A stretch of 34,301 nt of DNA from an uncultured Desulfomonile sp. (lineage in GTDB: Bacteria; Desulfobacterota; Desulfomonilia; Desulfomonilales; Desulfomonilaceae). Both the position numbers and the translations under genes were made by a program. A model generated the notes under the pieces. The model searched no databases, was not told the DNA's origin, and saw only the letters and a program-made list of their open reading frames with translations. Location: positions 1-34,301 of the forward strand of contig CAITZA010000021.1 in assembly GCA_903896745.1 (NCBI GenBank). The letters are read 5' to 3'. Positions 26,034 to 34,301 of this stretch are shown piece by piece (position 1 is the stretch's first letter; the number at the start of each line of letters is the position of its first letter).

Positions 26034-26813
26034 TCAGATAACCTTTGCTTCGCTTCGCAGCAAGCCCGCAACTGTCTTGGCAACGTCCGCCGGTTCCATA
26101 CCCTCAAATTTCTGGCCTGCTTTTCGTTCGGGCGGCATGGAGAAACTTGAACATTTCAGTTTCGGTTCAATCGATATCCCCAGATCCGCGGTGGTCTTCT
26201 TGTCTACAGGTTTCTTCTTGGCTTTCATTATTCCTGGCAAAGAAGCATAACGCGGTTCATTCAGTCCTTTTTGAGAAGTGACAACACAGGGTAGGGGTGA
26301 TTCGACAACTTCTTTTCCGCCCTCGACATCTCTTTCACAAGTTACGGATTTCCTGTCAGCGGCAACCTCAAGCTTCGTAACGAGGGTGATCTGAGGAATC
26401 TGTAATAATTCAGCAAGGATAGCGCCAGTTTCTCCGAGGTCGTCATCGATCGCCCTATGTCCACAGAAAATGATGTCGAATTCGAGCTGTTTGGCCACTC
26501 CTGCCAGTGTCTGCGCGATGCAGTAGGGATCAGCCTGATTCACCGCGTTATCATTGACATGCACTCCCTTGTCAGCGCCCATGGCCAATGCTGTCCTTAT
26601 GGCTTCAACAACGCGATCAGGTCCTATACCAACGATGGTCACATCGCCTGCTTTAAGTTTTTCCTTGATACGGAGAGCCTCTTCAACGCTAAATTCATCA
26701 TACGGATTTATTACATATTTAATTCCGTCAGTAACTATTCCTGACCCATCAGCCGCAACCTTGATCTGGGTCTCTGTGTCAGGAACCTGTTTTAAGCACA
26801 CCAAAGATTTCAC
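26034..26813 (-). CDS. etfB: Electron transfer flavoprotein beta subunit
   Basis: A 259-residue Etf beta subunit. Visible are the N-terminal VCLKQVPDTETQIKV, the INPYDEFSVEEALRIKE segment, IVGIGPDRVVEAIRTALAMGADKGV, the nucleotide-binding CGHRAIDDDLGETGAILAELL and the C-terminal CVVTSQKGLNEPRYASLPGIMKAKKK recognition loop. The start is probably GTG at 26813, 8 nt after AAGGAG; a TTG at 26819 is too close to that site. Whether it is a simple or a bifurcating Etf is not decided here; the GDVTIVGIGPD region is that of common EtfB. Confidence 0.95.
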   Translation of the reverse strand: MKSLVCLKQVPDTETQIKVAADGSGIVTDGIKYVINPYDEFSVEEALRIKEKLKAGDVTIVGIGPDRVVEAIRTALAMGADKGVHVNDNAVNQADPYCIAQTLAGVAKQLEFDIIFCGHRAIDDDLGETGAILAELLQIPQITLVTKLEVAADRKSVTCERDVEGGKEVVESPLPCVVTSQKGLNEPRYASLPGIMKAKKKPVDKKTTADLGISIEPKLKCSSFSMPPERKAGQKFEGMEPADVAKTVAGLLRSEAKVI

Positions 26814-26880
26814 TGTCAAATCTCCTTTCGAAATAAGCCTGAAAATACAGGTTTAGAAAAATGTCTATGCGTCATCAGGA

Positions 26881-26903
26881 TTGACCATAAACCCGATGGT
26901 CAA
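26881..26903. promoter_or_regulatory. Inverted repeat in the etf leader, candidate operator
   Basis: Perfect 8-bp arms TTGACCAT/ATGGTCAA with a 7-nt spacer, 68 nt upstream of the etfB start. It lies within the 358-nt gap 26814-27171, where I otherwise see a TATAAT box on minus at 27009-27004 (poor -35) and the terminator at 27093-27138. Confidence 0.4.
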
Positions 26904-27092
26904 GCTGTCATCAATACGCAATATCACTCTGGATCGTGGTACGTCATACCATTCCCTGAAGTTGCGGGTTAATTCCGGCGCAAATTCCGGAACCAGGAAA
27001 CGAATTATATAACATATCGCTAACCTTAACATTTTGTTTTTAAGGAAATTGATTTGTTTGTCAATCTCTTTGATAAAACGTTAACAAAACAA

Positions 27093-27138
27093 ATGCGCCG
27101 TGATGGCTTCCCAAGGCTATGGAAGCAACATGGCGCAT
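27093..27138. terminator. Long terminator hairpin after the TPR gene
   Basis: Outer stem ATGCGCC/GGCGCAT (27093-27099, 27132-27138) and inner stem GCTTCC/GGAAGC. On minus it follows the TPR stop by 33 nt and is trailed by TTTGTTTTG; on plus it is followed by AATTTTTTT. Confidence 0.75.
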
Positions 27139-27171
27139 CCTGTAATTTTTTTGAGAAAAAGGGCAATACAA

Positions 27172-27963
27172 CTACTTGCCGGCCATTTTTCTCTCAAGCT
27201 CACTGATTTCGTCCTGGATTTTTTTTCGTATTGAAGAATCGGTTTCCATCTGGTACGCCATTTTGTACCATCTTAATGCCTTTGACAACTCGCCCTTGGT
27301 CCTTGAAATGAAACCGAGATGCTTTATGGCCATCAAATTGTTGGGGTCCTGGGCTATAATACTTCCAAGATCTTTTATGGCCTCATCGTATCTGCCGAGT
27401 TGCTCAAAAATAAAGGCTCTGTTCCCGAGGGCATTAATCATTCTGGGGTTGATTTCAATAATACGTTCCAGATCCAGCAGCGCGTTTTCATGTTCTCCTG
27501 TGTCAAAAAAAACGGCCGCCCTGTTGATCAAAGCCTCAGTATTGGATTTGTCCAGATTCACTGCCTTGGTGAAATCCTTTATAGCTTTCGGGAAATCACC
27601 CATAAGGCGATAAACCATTCCACGTGTCATGTAATATTCGTCTTGGTCCGGGTCCAGTTTGATGGCCTTGTCCAGATCCGACAAAGCCTTATCATATTTT
27701 CCCTGGATCAGACAGATTCTCGCCCGGTTTGACAAAACCAGGGCGTTTTTGGGAGCGATTTTGACCGCGGCGTCCATATAGGAAAGAGCTTGATCGTATT
27801 GGCCCGAATTCGCCTTTTGAACTCCAGCAAGATTAAGCTCTACAGACTTGTGTTCGTCTGTCTGGGCGGGCCCCTTTTTTGATGATGGCGCTGCGCCTAT
27901 CGTGAGCGGCGCACACAGGAAAAAAACGAGGAACACTATCAGCGAAGAAATTGTCCGTTTCAT
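27172..27963 (-). CDS. Exported TPR-repeat protein
   Basis: A 263-residue protein with a signal peptide (KRTISSLIVFLVFFLCAPLTIGAA) followed by about six tetratricopeptide repeats between residues 40 and 250; repeat units such as YDKALSDLDKAIKLDPDQDE, FPKAIKDFTKAVNLDKSN and YDEAIKDLGSIIAQDPNN are spaced 34 residues apart. TPRs are protein-interaction scaffolds; no catalytic domain is present. It begins 5 nt after the stop of the upstream NAGPA-like gene, a tight operon pair, so both probably act together in the periplasm. Confidence 0.85.
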   Translation of the reverse strand: MKRTISSLIVFLVFFLCAPLTIGAAPSSKKGPAQTDEHKSVELNLAGVQKANSGQYDQALSYMDAAVKIAPKNALVLSNRARICLIQGKYDKALSDLDKAIKLDPDQDEYYMTRGMVYRLMGDFPKAIKDFTKAVNLDKSNTEALINRAAVFFDTGEHENALLDLERIIEINPRMINALGNRAFIFEQLGRYDEAIKDLGSIIAQDPNNLMAIKHLGFISRTKGELSKALRWYKMAYQMETDSSIRKKIQDEISELERKMAGK

Positions 27964-27968
27964 GTTTA

Positions 27969-29240
27969 CTATCGACCTGTTGGTGAGTCGTTGTTAGCCT
28001 TTGTCAGAGTCGAACCTGCTGACGGTGGCATGTTTTTTAAAAAAAATGCAAAAAAGTCTTTGGTATAGCTATCATCATAACGGTTAAGCGTGTAGTTTGC
28101 CTGTTCGGGAGATAGTTTCGCCTTCCTGACCATGTTGCCGAACGTATCCCGGATGTAGAGATTGGCAACTATATTGTCAGGATTCGCGTCCGCATGCATT
28201 CCACGCTCACAACCCGCAAGCACCATCGCTTTGGCCATGTCCTTGCTACCAATGTGATGACCGATGGCAAAAACCAGATTGCCATCTTTTCTTATACCAA
28301 ATGCGCTCCTGTGAGCCACATACCAAAAGTGCTTGCCATCCTGATCCTTGCCGCCACCACCAAGCAGAAAACCTAACCCGATCTCCGAGTCTTCTACCCG
28401 TCCCCTTCTCAAGACAGACTGAACAACCATCCCGTCCTTAACTATGAGATAACTGAGTTGCCGGGCATCCTGAATCAACGGCACAGGAATGTCCTCATTC
28501 CATTCCCTGATGTCAACTGAACCGTCCTTGTATACTATGAGGGTTGCCATCCCATCAATCATCGGGTAGACAACTTTCCCCCTGAAGATCGCTCCAGCCC
28601 CTTTCGAGTGTCTCTGCATCCACATAGCGTTCGTCACAGCCAGTATCTTCGAACGCATGTCATTCTCGACTTCCGAATTGCCCCGGGAAGCTGCAGGTTC
28701 CTGTGATCCCACGTAGTAACGCATGAACGTCAGGTTCATATCAATGACCATCATGTAAACAACCGCGTTGGGAAAATCCACACTCGGTCGATAGAACGTC
28801 TTGTAAACTATTGGTCGGCCCTGATTATCACGTGGTGATCCTGAGGATTCCCAAACTCCCTCGCCAGGCAGAGATGGCGATGTATAAAGCGGCTTTATGC
28901 TATCTAGTCGAAGCATGTTGAGTGGATCACGCGCCAACAGATTGAACTCTCCTCTTTCGGGTAGGACCACCGTCTCAGATGAAACGTCCCTACTGCTTCC
29001 AGACGAGGTCCTGTTTGCACCGGGCGCGCTATTGGAAGCGCCTGCCTGACTATACATATTATTTGCGACCGTAGAAACCGGCGCAGTGGAAGTTTGCGCC
29101 GAAATTTGAGTGGCCGATCTCGGCTTGGTCACTTCCTTCATCTCGGAAGCGGTTACTGGGCCCGACATAACACTTACGAAAAAGGAAATTATGACAGAAA
29201 GCCAAAAATGTTTTGTGAACAAATTAACCACCCTCGACAT
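27969..29240 (-). CDS. Exported NAGPA-like (phosphodiester glycosidase fold) protein
   Basis: A 423-residue secreted protein with a hydrophobic N-terminal signal (FWLSVIISFFVSVMSG), a Ser/Thr/Ala-rich low-complexity linker to about residue 85, and a C-terminal domain resembling the phosphodiester glycosidase (NAGPA) fold: YMMVIDMNLTFMRYYVG, a signature-like RSAFGIRKDGNLVFAIG, then AKAMVLAGCERGMHADANPDN. In NAGPA proteins this last place reads like LNLDGGGSS; here the DGG is replaced by DANPD, so activity may differ. It directly precedes the TPR gene. The assignment rests on motif likeness only. Confidence 0.55.
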   Translation of the reverse strand: MSRVVNLFTKHFWLSVIISFFVSVMSGPVTASEMKEVTKPRSATQISAQTSTAPVSTVANNMYSQAGASNSAPGANRTSSGSSRDVSSETVVLPERGEFNLLARDPLNMLRLDSIKPLYTSPSLPGEGVWESSGSPRDNQGRPIVYKTFYRPSVDFPNAVVYMMVIDMNLTFMRYYVGSQEPAASRGNSEVENDMRSKILAVTNAMWMQRHSKGAGAIFRGKVVYPMIDGMATLIVYKDGSVDIREWNEDIPVPLIQDARQLSYLIVKDGMVVQSVLRRGRVEDSEIGLGFLLGGGGKDQDGKHFWYVAHRSAFGIRKDGNLVFAIGHHIGSKDMAKAMVLAGCERGMHADANPDNIVANLYIRDTFGNMVRKAKLSPEQANYTLNRYDDSYTKDFFAFFLKNMPPSAGSTLTKANNDSPTGR

Positions 29241-29272
29241 TCAGTTTTTGAATAAACTCTACACAAGAATTA

Positions 29273-29299
29273 ATTATAGTTACCCTTATGATACAACAA
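29273..29299 (-). promoter_or_regulatory. Possible promoter of the NAGPA-like/TPR operon
   Basis: Minus-strand TATAAT (29278-29273) with TTGTTG 15 nt upstream (29299-29294), a short spacer. The surrounding gap 29241-29519 is AT-rich and holds no supported gene. Confidence 0.3.
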
Positions 29300-29519
29300 A
29301 TATCAATATTTTTCAACATGAAATGGAGTTAATCACATATAATGGTAGCTGCTTAATCTATATAAACGACTGATATAAAAGATAATGTCAGCCTACGGAC
29401 TAATTGGTGGGGCGTTTTTGCAGAGATTTGACCCAAGGCACAGGAATTCGCTTAAGACCAGGAATGCGTAAATAATAGAATTTTAGTCAGTCGGGAACGA
29501 TGAGGCTTGCAGAACCATG

Positions 29520-30317
29520 TCAATACCGATTTCCACTTCTGTTCGCAAGGATGGCCTCAAGAACGCTTCCACCTATCGATCTGGCCTTGTCAGAAATTGT
29601 ATGGCAATAATTTATGTCTGAACGCGGGTCTATGTCTCCAATTTTGGCATGCTTGCCTATGACATATCCGGGTCTTAACAAACCTCTCAGGATACCGTCA
29701 GTTTGTGCGTGAACCGGTATTCCGCCAACGTGGGCAATTACACTGCCATTATCAACCCTGTCGCAGATTTGCCTGCTGGTTTCAAGCAGGCCCTGTGTTG
29801 GCGCTCTTAGAACCCTGCTGTGTGTTTGCCCCATAATTGAGCCAGGCATTCCGGTATTTACTGAAGTTGTTCCTTTGGTGATCAGTCGCCCCAAGTCATG
29901 ACCACGATTGGTTTCAATAACACAATGACAGTCATGGCCTGCCTCGAAACCTGGCCCCAAGGCTATCATAAGCCACGAATCCAGTTTCAGGTTTCCCATT
30001 TTCCTTTTAGCCAGTATCGCGTCAACAACTATATCAGGGTTAAATTCCCCAATGCATTGGCATAAAGGGTCAACAATCACAGCAATGCCACCCCTCTGCC
30101 AGATGGGGAATAGCTCGTCCATCCTTTGAACCCGGATTGCTTCCAGACCCTCAACGGTTGCGCTTCCGTCGAATACGGCTTCACTGAAGGATACTTTTCG
30201 TCTGACCGCAAGGGGGATTTGTATTTCAGTCAGCAGGATGTTCGAGAAACCGCAGCGCCACAAGCGATGAGCTACGCCACTTGCGATTTCTCCGGCTCCG
30301 CGAATAAGGATTTTCAT
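29520..30317 (-). CDS. yqeB: YqeB/EF2563-family selenium-dependent molybdenum hydroxylase accessory protein
   Basis: A 265-residue protein of the EF2563/YqeB family, whose genes occur with selD and with selenium-dependent molybdenum hydroxylases that carry a labile selenium cofactor. Visible: the Rossmann-like N-terminus IRGAGEIASGVAHRLWRCGF, VDPLCQCIGEFNPDIVVDAILAKR, LGPGFEAGHDCHCVIETNRGHDLGR, and the biotinyl-like C-terminal stretch DGILRGLLRPGYVIGKHAKIGDIDPR. This length is normal. Its biochemical step is not established. It lies 35 nt behind a membrane thioredoxin on the same strand. No hydroxylase, selD or yqeC is in the window. Ribosome site weak. Confidence 0.85.
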   Translation of the reverse strand: MKILIRGAGEIASGVAHRLWRCGFSNILLTEIQIPLAVRRKVSFSEAVFDGSATVEGLEAIRVQRMDELFPIWQRGGIAVIVDPLCQCIGEFNPDIVVDAILAKRKMGNLKLDSWLMIALGPGFEAGHDCHCVIETNRGHDLGRLITKGTTSVNTGMPGSIMGQTHSRVLRAPTQGLLETSRQICDRVDNGSVIAHVGGIPVHAQTDGILRGLLRPGYVIGKHAKIGDIDPRSDINYCHTISDKARSIGGSVLEAILANRSGNRY

Positions 30318-30352
30318 GTCATTCCAAGCAGGCGTGTATAAAAAAACAATTT

Positions 30353-30826
30353 CTAGGCCCCAAATTCTTTGAGCGCCTTGATCAGGGTTTCCTTGGGAAC
30401 TACTCCAAAAAAGGAACCTTTTATTTCGCCGTCCTTGAGTACGAATATGGCTGGAATCTTGGTGATGCCAAATCTGCGCGCAATAAGATTCTTGTCAGTA
30501 TCGATCTTGCCTATTACCGCCCTACCTTTGAGTTCGGTTGCTAGCTCTTCCATTATCGGATCAAGCATACGGCACGGAAAACACCAGTCAGCGTAGAAAT
30601 CCACCAGAACTGGTGTAGATCTGGATGCCTCAATTACATCAATTTCGAAATTGTCATCAGTAAAATTCTTAACGTGTTTGGATATTTTTTCAGTTGCGGA
30701 TTTCGTTGCAAGAGAAGACAGTAATGGAATTGGGGTTCCACTTCGATGAAGCGACCACACAACAATTGAAGCGCCAAAGATAATAAAAATTGCGACAGAA
30801 AGGGCTACTATTTGGGATTTCTTCAT
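30353..30826 (-). CDS. Membrane-anchored thioredoxin
   Basis: A 157-residue protein with one N-terminal membrane helix (residues 6-25, VALSVAIFIIFGASIVVWSL) and a thioredoxin domain facing the periplasm. Active site W81-C82-F-P-C85 and the cis-proline region ITKIPAIFVLKDGE are intact. The Phe-Pro dipeptide between the cysteines is not the usual Gly-Pro of thioredoxin. GGAGG lies just upstream of the ATG. It precedes yqeB by 35 nt, so a role in keeping the metal, sulfur or selenium machinery reduced is possible but inferred. Confidence 0.9.
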   Translation of the reverse strand: MKKSQIVALSVAIFIIFGASIVVWSLHRSGTPIPLLSSLATKSATEKISKHVKNFTDDNFEIDVIEASRSTPVLVDFYADWCFPCRMLDPIMEELATELKGRAVIGKIDTDKNLIARRFGITKIPAIFVLKDGEIKGSFFGVVPKETLIKALKEFGA

Positions 30827-31077
30827 CTTTCCTCCGCCAGAAATTCAGATCATATCTACAATACGGACTGGCAAACACAACTTCTTCATAATGTGCAGGT
30901 TAACCTGATGACCAGGAACTGTAAAACGTAAATAAAGGATCGATGCGCCAGCGCAACTCACACGATAAAACACTTATAAGTCATTTTCCGGCACTTTCCA
31001 ATATGTGGTGTGAAATAGCAATGACAATATGGCAGCTCCACACCTGCATGAGATCAATTCTTGCGCGTCGGGTTTTC

Positions 31078-33315
31078 TCAAACAAGATTTACAGGGTCAA
31101 CATCTATTGAAACTGACATACCGTGGGCAGTGAGTACTCCTTCAGCATTTAATCTCTTTACCAGATTCCTGACAGAATTTCGACTCTGGCTCTTAAGGAT
31201 TATCTGCCATCGGTGTTTCCCGAGGGCTTTCTTCCGGGGAGATGGCGCAGGGCCCAGGATGGAGACAGGCTCGTCAGGTTTTTTCAGGATTCTGGACTGT
31301 CTGCCTATCTGTAAGGCCTTTTCTTCAACCTTCTTCTGGTTAGACCCCTGAATTTTTATGAGGATCAAATGGCCATAGGGCGGGTAAAATAATTCGCGCC
31401 TCAGCACGGAGTCCTTTTCAAAGAAACCATCATAATCATGAGTCGCTGCGAGCTGAATTGCGTAATGTTCCGGATCAAAAGTTTGCAACAATACTGTTCC
31501 TCCGGCTGACTCCCTTCCTGTTCGGCCTGAAACCTGAACGAGTGTTTGAAACGTATGTTCCGAGGCTCTAAAATCAGGAAAGTGCAGGGAAGAGTCTCCG
31601 CAAAGGATGCCTACCAGAGATATTCCGGGAAAGTCGTGTCCTTTGACAATCATCTGTGTTCCGGTCAGTATATCGATTTCCTTGTTACGAAATCGTTTGA
31701 GTATATCATCCAGACTGTCTCGTTTCATGGTTGAGTCCCGGTCCAGCCTTTCTATTCTAACCTCGGGAAAAAGTTCAATCAGCGACTCTTCGACTTTCTG
31801 GGTTCCCACTCCCGAAAAAACAAGCTTTTCACTTGAACATGAGGGACAGGTTGGTGGGGCTGTCCTCGCATATCCGCACATGTGGCATCTCAAATCATGA
31901 GATTTCTTGTGATGTGTCAGACTAATGTCACAATTAGGGCATCTTAGAACGGTTCCACATGAAGAGCATTGAGCCAGAGTATCAAATCCCCTCCGGTTGA
32001 GGAAAAGGGCGACCTGACCATTTTCTTCCAATGTTTTGGAAATAGCCTTGATAAGATTGGGAGTAAGGAAGTTTTTTCTGTGTTTTAGCGGGAAAACGGA
32101 TTTAAGGTCCAGGATTTCTGTTTTGGGTAAAGGGCCTCCATGAGGTCGCGATGGTAGGTCCAGCCTGTTGATTTTGCCGTTTTTCACATTAACGAATGTT
32201 TCTAGAGATGGAGTAGCGCTACCGAGAATTACACACAGGTTTTCCAGCTTGCCCCTTAGCAGAGCCAGATCGCGAGCATTGTAGGGGAAGGCGTCCTCCT
32301 GTTTGTACGAGTTGTCGTGCTCTTCGTCCACAATTATCAAGCCGAGATCAGGAATAGGGAGAAATATACCGGACCTGGCCGCTATCACAATGTTTGCGCT
32401 TCCAGACGCCACTCTTCGCCATTCGTCCAGTTTTTGCGCGTCAGTAAGTTTGCTATGAAAAAGAGCGATTCCTCCTCCAAATCTGGACAGGAATATGCGT
32501 GCCGTCTGGGGCGTGAGCGCTATCTCGGGAACGAGAGTCAAAGCTCTCTTACCCAAGCTTAAAGCCTTCTCGATCGCCTTTAGGTAGACCTCGGTCTTTC
32601 CTGAACCTGTTACCCCAAAGAGCAGGAAAGGCTGGTAATCAGCTTTTTCCAATGCCATGTCAAGAGAGTCCACGGCGTTTTGCTGGGCCACGGTCAGAGT
32701 AACCTTCTGGCCGCTATCGGATTCATTTTCAGAGGGGTTAAGTAATTCGGGCAGGTATTGTTTTCCGAGGCCTCGCCTGGGCGGAGTAATCCGTTGCTCA
32801 ATGATAATGAAGCCCTTTTTTGAGGCCTCTTTGATAAAAGAGCTTTCGGTTTCCGAAACAATTTCCGAAAGAGGAACGACGCCCCTTTTCATTAATCTAT
32901 TCAAGGACGATGGAAGAGATTTTGCGGGAGATTGGCTGAGGTGTAGCCTGCCAGAGGCTGTAAGTATGGCCCAGGGTTTCGATTTTCTGTCTGAACCGGA
33001 GGGGAGGGCAGTCTTGAGCGCTAATCCTATCGGAACCATGTAATAGTCAGAAGCCCAACATAGTAAATTCCACAATTGCTGGTTAAAGTAAGGCTTCTCA
33101 TCCAATACTAGAGAAATTTCCCTGAGTTGATCGGGTTGACCGTCAAGCGGGCCTAAGCCCACGATGAATCCAGCCTGAATCTTGTTCCGGAAAGGAGCAA
33201 ATACCCTGGAGCCAAGTACCAGTCTGTCCATGAATCTCTTGGAAACATGATAGGAAAATATCCCGTCAATCGGTAACTGAAAGGCTATTTGTACTGTTTC
33301 GAATTCTTCATTCAT
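31078..33315 (-). CDS. priA: Primosomal protein N' (replication restart helicase PriA)
   Basis: A 745-residue PriA. After the N-terminal 3'-OH-binding and winged-helix regions, the SF2 helicase has Walker A GVTGSGKT (234-241) and DEEH (329-332). The eight-cysteine zinc region (CSSCGTVLRCPNC ... CHMCGYARTAPPTCPSC) is complete, and ILTGTQMIVKGHDFPGISLVGI and QVSGRTGR follow. PriA restarts stalled forks by loading the primosome. The ATG overlaps the stop of the upstream helicase-nuclease gene (ATGA), so the two are translationally coupled. The 251-nt gap 30827-31077 behind it shows no gene. Confidence 0.97.
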   Translation of the reverse strand: MNEEFETVQIAFQLPIDGIFSYHVSKRFMDRLVLGSRVFAPFRNKIQAGFIVGLGPLDGQPDQLREISLVLDEKPYFNQQLWNLLCWASDYYMVPIGLALKTALPSGSDRKSKPWAILTASGRLHLSQSPAKSLPSSLNRLMKRGVVPLSEIVSETESSFIKEASKKGFIIIEQRITPPRRGLGKQYLPELLNPSENESDSGQKVTLTVAQQNAVDSLDMALEKADYQPFLLFGVTGSGKTEVYLKAIEKALSLGKRALTLVPEIALTPQTARIFLSRFGGGIALFHSKLTDAQKLDEWRRVASGSANIVIAARSGIFLPIPDLGLIIVDEEHDNSYKQEDAFPYNARDLALLRGKLENLCVILGSATPSLETFVNVKNGKINRLDLPSRPHGGPLPKTEILDLKSVFPLKHRKNFLTPNLIKAISKTLEENGQVALFLNRRGFDTLAQCSSCGTVLRCPNCDISLTHHKKSHDLRCHMCGYARTAPPTCPSCSSEKLVFSGVGTQKVEESLIELFPEVRIERLDRDSTMKRDSLDDILKRFRNKEIDILTGTQMIVKGHDFPGISLVGILCGDSSLHFPDFRASEHTFQTLVQVSGRTGRESAGGTVLLQTFDPEHYAIQLAATHDYDGFFEKDSVLRRELFYPPYGHLILIKIQGSNQKKVEEKALQIGRQSRILKKPDEPVSILGPAPSPRKKALGKHRWQIILKSQSRNSVRNLVKRLNAEGVLTAHGMSVSIDVDPVNLV

Positions 33316-34301
33316 TTGTTTTCTGTCGCTTGTGTTCCGACTGGAACATACCTGTCAGGATGAGTGAAATATAACCCCATCTCAGCGACACTTTCGCCCG
33401 TGATTTCAGTCCATGCTTCTGCGTAGCCCTTAAGTTGCGGCTCGTAAAGCTCGATCAGGTAGTCCAGTCGTGACTCCTGAACCCTGTCACTCTTGTAGTC
33501 AACTATTATCCAGCCTGCTGATTCCTTGAAAACAAGATCGATGATTCCCCTGATGACCATCTTTCTGTCAGATTCAGGCTCAAGTTTGCGTGAAAGGGTG
33601 AAAGGGATTTCTGTGAACTTTTTCTCGGCATTGAGAGCGCGATTCCATATTTCGGATTTGGAAACCCTCATGACGTTTTCAATGGCGTCTTCCCACAATT
33701 CGGGTATTAATTCGGTTTGTGGCAACGTTGTTGACCTGAACTGCTCCGAGGTGGTTTTCGGGTTCTTCATCAAGGCTTCCAGCATGTCATGGATTGCGGT
33801 TCCCCATTCGGTCCCGTAACTGGAGGGAGCGTATGAAATCTTGCCTATACCGGTGAGAAGTGATTTTACTGAGCCGACTTCGAAGGTTGGTTCAACGGAT
33901 TTCTCCAGTCGTCCAAGCATTTCTTCGTTTTTGGTTGTGACCATTTCAGGAGTGATCGTGATCGAACCTGACTGTTTGGGAATTGAGGGGCGATGTGAGA
34001 CAATCTCACCGGCGTCTTGAAGCTTGGGATTAAAAAAAGCCCATAGATTCCTGTTAGCGTTCTGGGGGCGGTCAGAAATCACCAACATTGAACCAGCCCT
34101 GGTAGCTGCCACATATTTCAGACGAAGTTCTTCAGCTGAAGTAAAAACATTCTCTTCTTTTGCCAGAGAGTCCCAGTCCTTTGGTGTGGCCAGAATTCCG
34201 GCATTCGAAGAACCCTGAACGTTCGCTGAAATAACCATATATCCACGAATTTCGGTCTCTGATCGATCTATGCGCATGGAGGGTTTTAGATCGCGTTTGC
34301 C
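33312..34301 (-). CDS. AddA/UvrD-type helicase-nuclease, C-terminal part (truncated by window)
   Basis: 329 residues of a larger protein; the frame is open through 34301, so its N-terminus with Walker A lies outside. Residues matching UvrD/RecB/AddA motif VI are LRLKYVAATRAGSMLVIS. After a linker comes a RecB-type nuclease: GTAIHDMLEAL (His), GIIDLVFKESAGWIIVDYKSDR (Asp and D-x-K), and YEPQLKGYAEAW. This is the C-terminal layout of AddA and of RecB-like exonuclease subunits used in double-strand break resection. The internal ATG at 34277 is not the start. The stop overlaps the priA start by 4 bp. The partner addB is not visible. Confidence 0.85.
   Translation of the reverse strand, partial: GKRDLKPSMRIDRSETEIRGYMVISANVQGSSNAGILATPKDWDSLAKEENVFTSAEELRLKYVAATRAGSMLVISDRPQNANRNLWAFFNPKLQDAGEIVSHRPSIPKQSGSITITPEMVTTKNEEMLGRLEKSVEPTFEVGSVKSLLTGIGKISYAPSSYGTEWGTAIHDMLEALMKNPKTTSEQFRSTTLPQTELIPELWEDAIENVMRVSKSEIWNRALNAEKKFTEIPFTLSRKLEPESDRKMVIRGIIDLVFKESAGWIIVDYKSDRVQESRLDYLIELYEPQLKGYAEAWTEITGESVAEMGLYFTHPDRYVPVGTQATENK

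Noticed and set aside
1-34301. tRNA, rRNA, CRISPR array or riboswitch
   Set aside because: I looked for cloverleaf elements, evenly spaced repeats and known riboswitch cores in the intergenic gaps and saw none I could support; a covariance-model search would be decisive.

Overview
The window looks like chromosomal DNA of an anaerobic, probably deltaproteobacterial (Desulfobacterota, syntroph or sulfate-reducer type) bacterium. The reasons are moderate GC, CoA-dependent acyl oxidation genes with an EtfBA pair, small dicluster ferredoxin, periplasmic c-type cytochrome, and two independent signs of selenium use. The lineage is inferred from gene content only. I see no phage, insertion sequence, CRISPR array, rRNA or tRNA.

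Layout. 78-832: a small membrane protein and a TrmO-type tRNA methyltransferase (minus). 1004-1065: a short palindromic dispersed-type repeat. 1267-5249: an acyl-CoA oxidation block, with acyl-CoA dehydrogenase and 3-hydroxyacyl-CoA dehydrogenase on minus, divergent from an SCP2-type thiolase and its DUF35 zinc-ribbon partner on plus. The shared promoter region carries two TTGATCAA palindromes, each covering a predicted -35 box. 5431-9770: nucleotide-sugar genes (phosphomannomutase, mannose-1-P guanylyltransferase, UDP-sugar pyrophosphorylase) and a small Cys-rich protein (minus). 9834-14243: TrpB-like enzyme, MetG, a lipoprotein and a ferredoxin (minus). 14409-21498: plus-strand Dna2-like helicase-nuclease, polA and cinA.

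21555-22937 holds the most striking gene: a secreted cytochrome c/triple rhodanese protein interrupted by one in-frame TGA. The TGA sits in the active-site loop of the first rhodanese domain and is followed at the right distance by a hairpin of bacterial SECIS type. I read it as one 460-residue selenoprotein that automatic gene calling would split in two. 23164-24826: a degenerate protein-kinase-like protein behind WrbA. 25011-26813: EtfA and EtfB. 27172-29240: a secreted TPR protein and a NAGPA-like secreted protein. 29520-30826: membrane-anchored thioredoxin and YqeB, a protein linked to selenium-dependent molybdenum hydroxylases. 31078-34301: PriA overlapping by 4 bp with the C-terminal part of an AddA/UvrD-type helicase-nuclease cut by the window edge.

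How they fit together: the dehydrogenases, thiolase and Etf form a beta-oxidation-like route with electrons passed to Etf. The selenoprotein and YqeB both imply a selenophosphate supply elsewhere in the genome. Three DNA-repair or replication units (Dna2-PolA, CinA, PriA-AddA) lie in the same 20 kb, of which Dna2-PolA is the unusual pairing.
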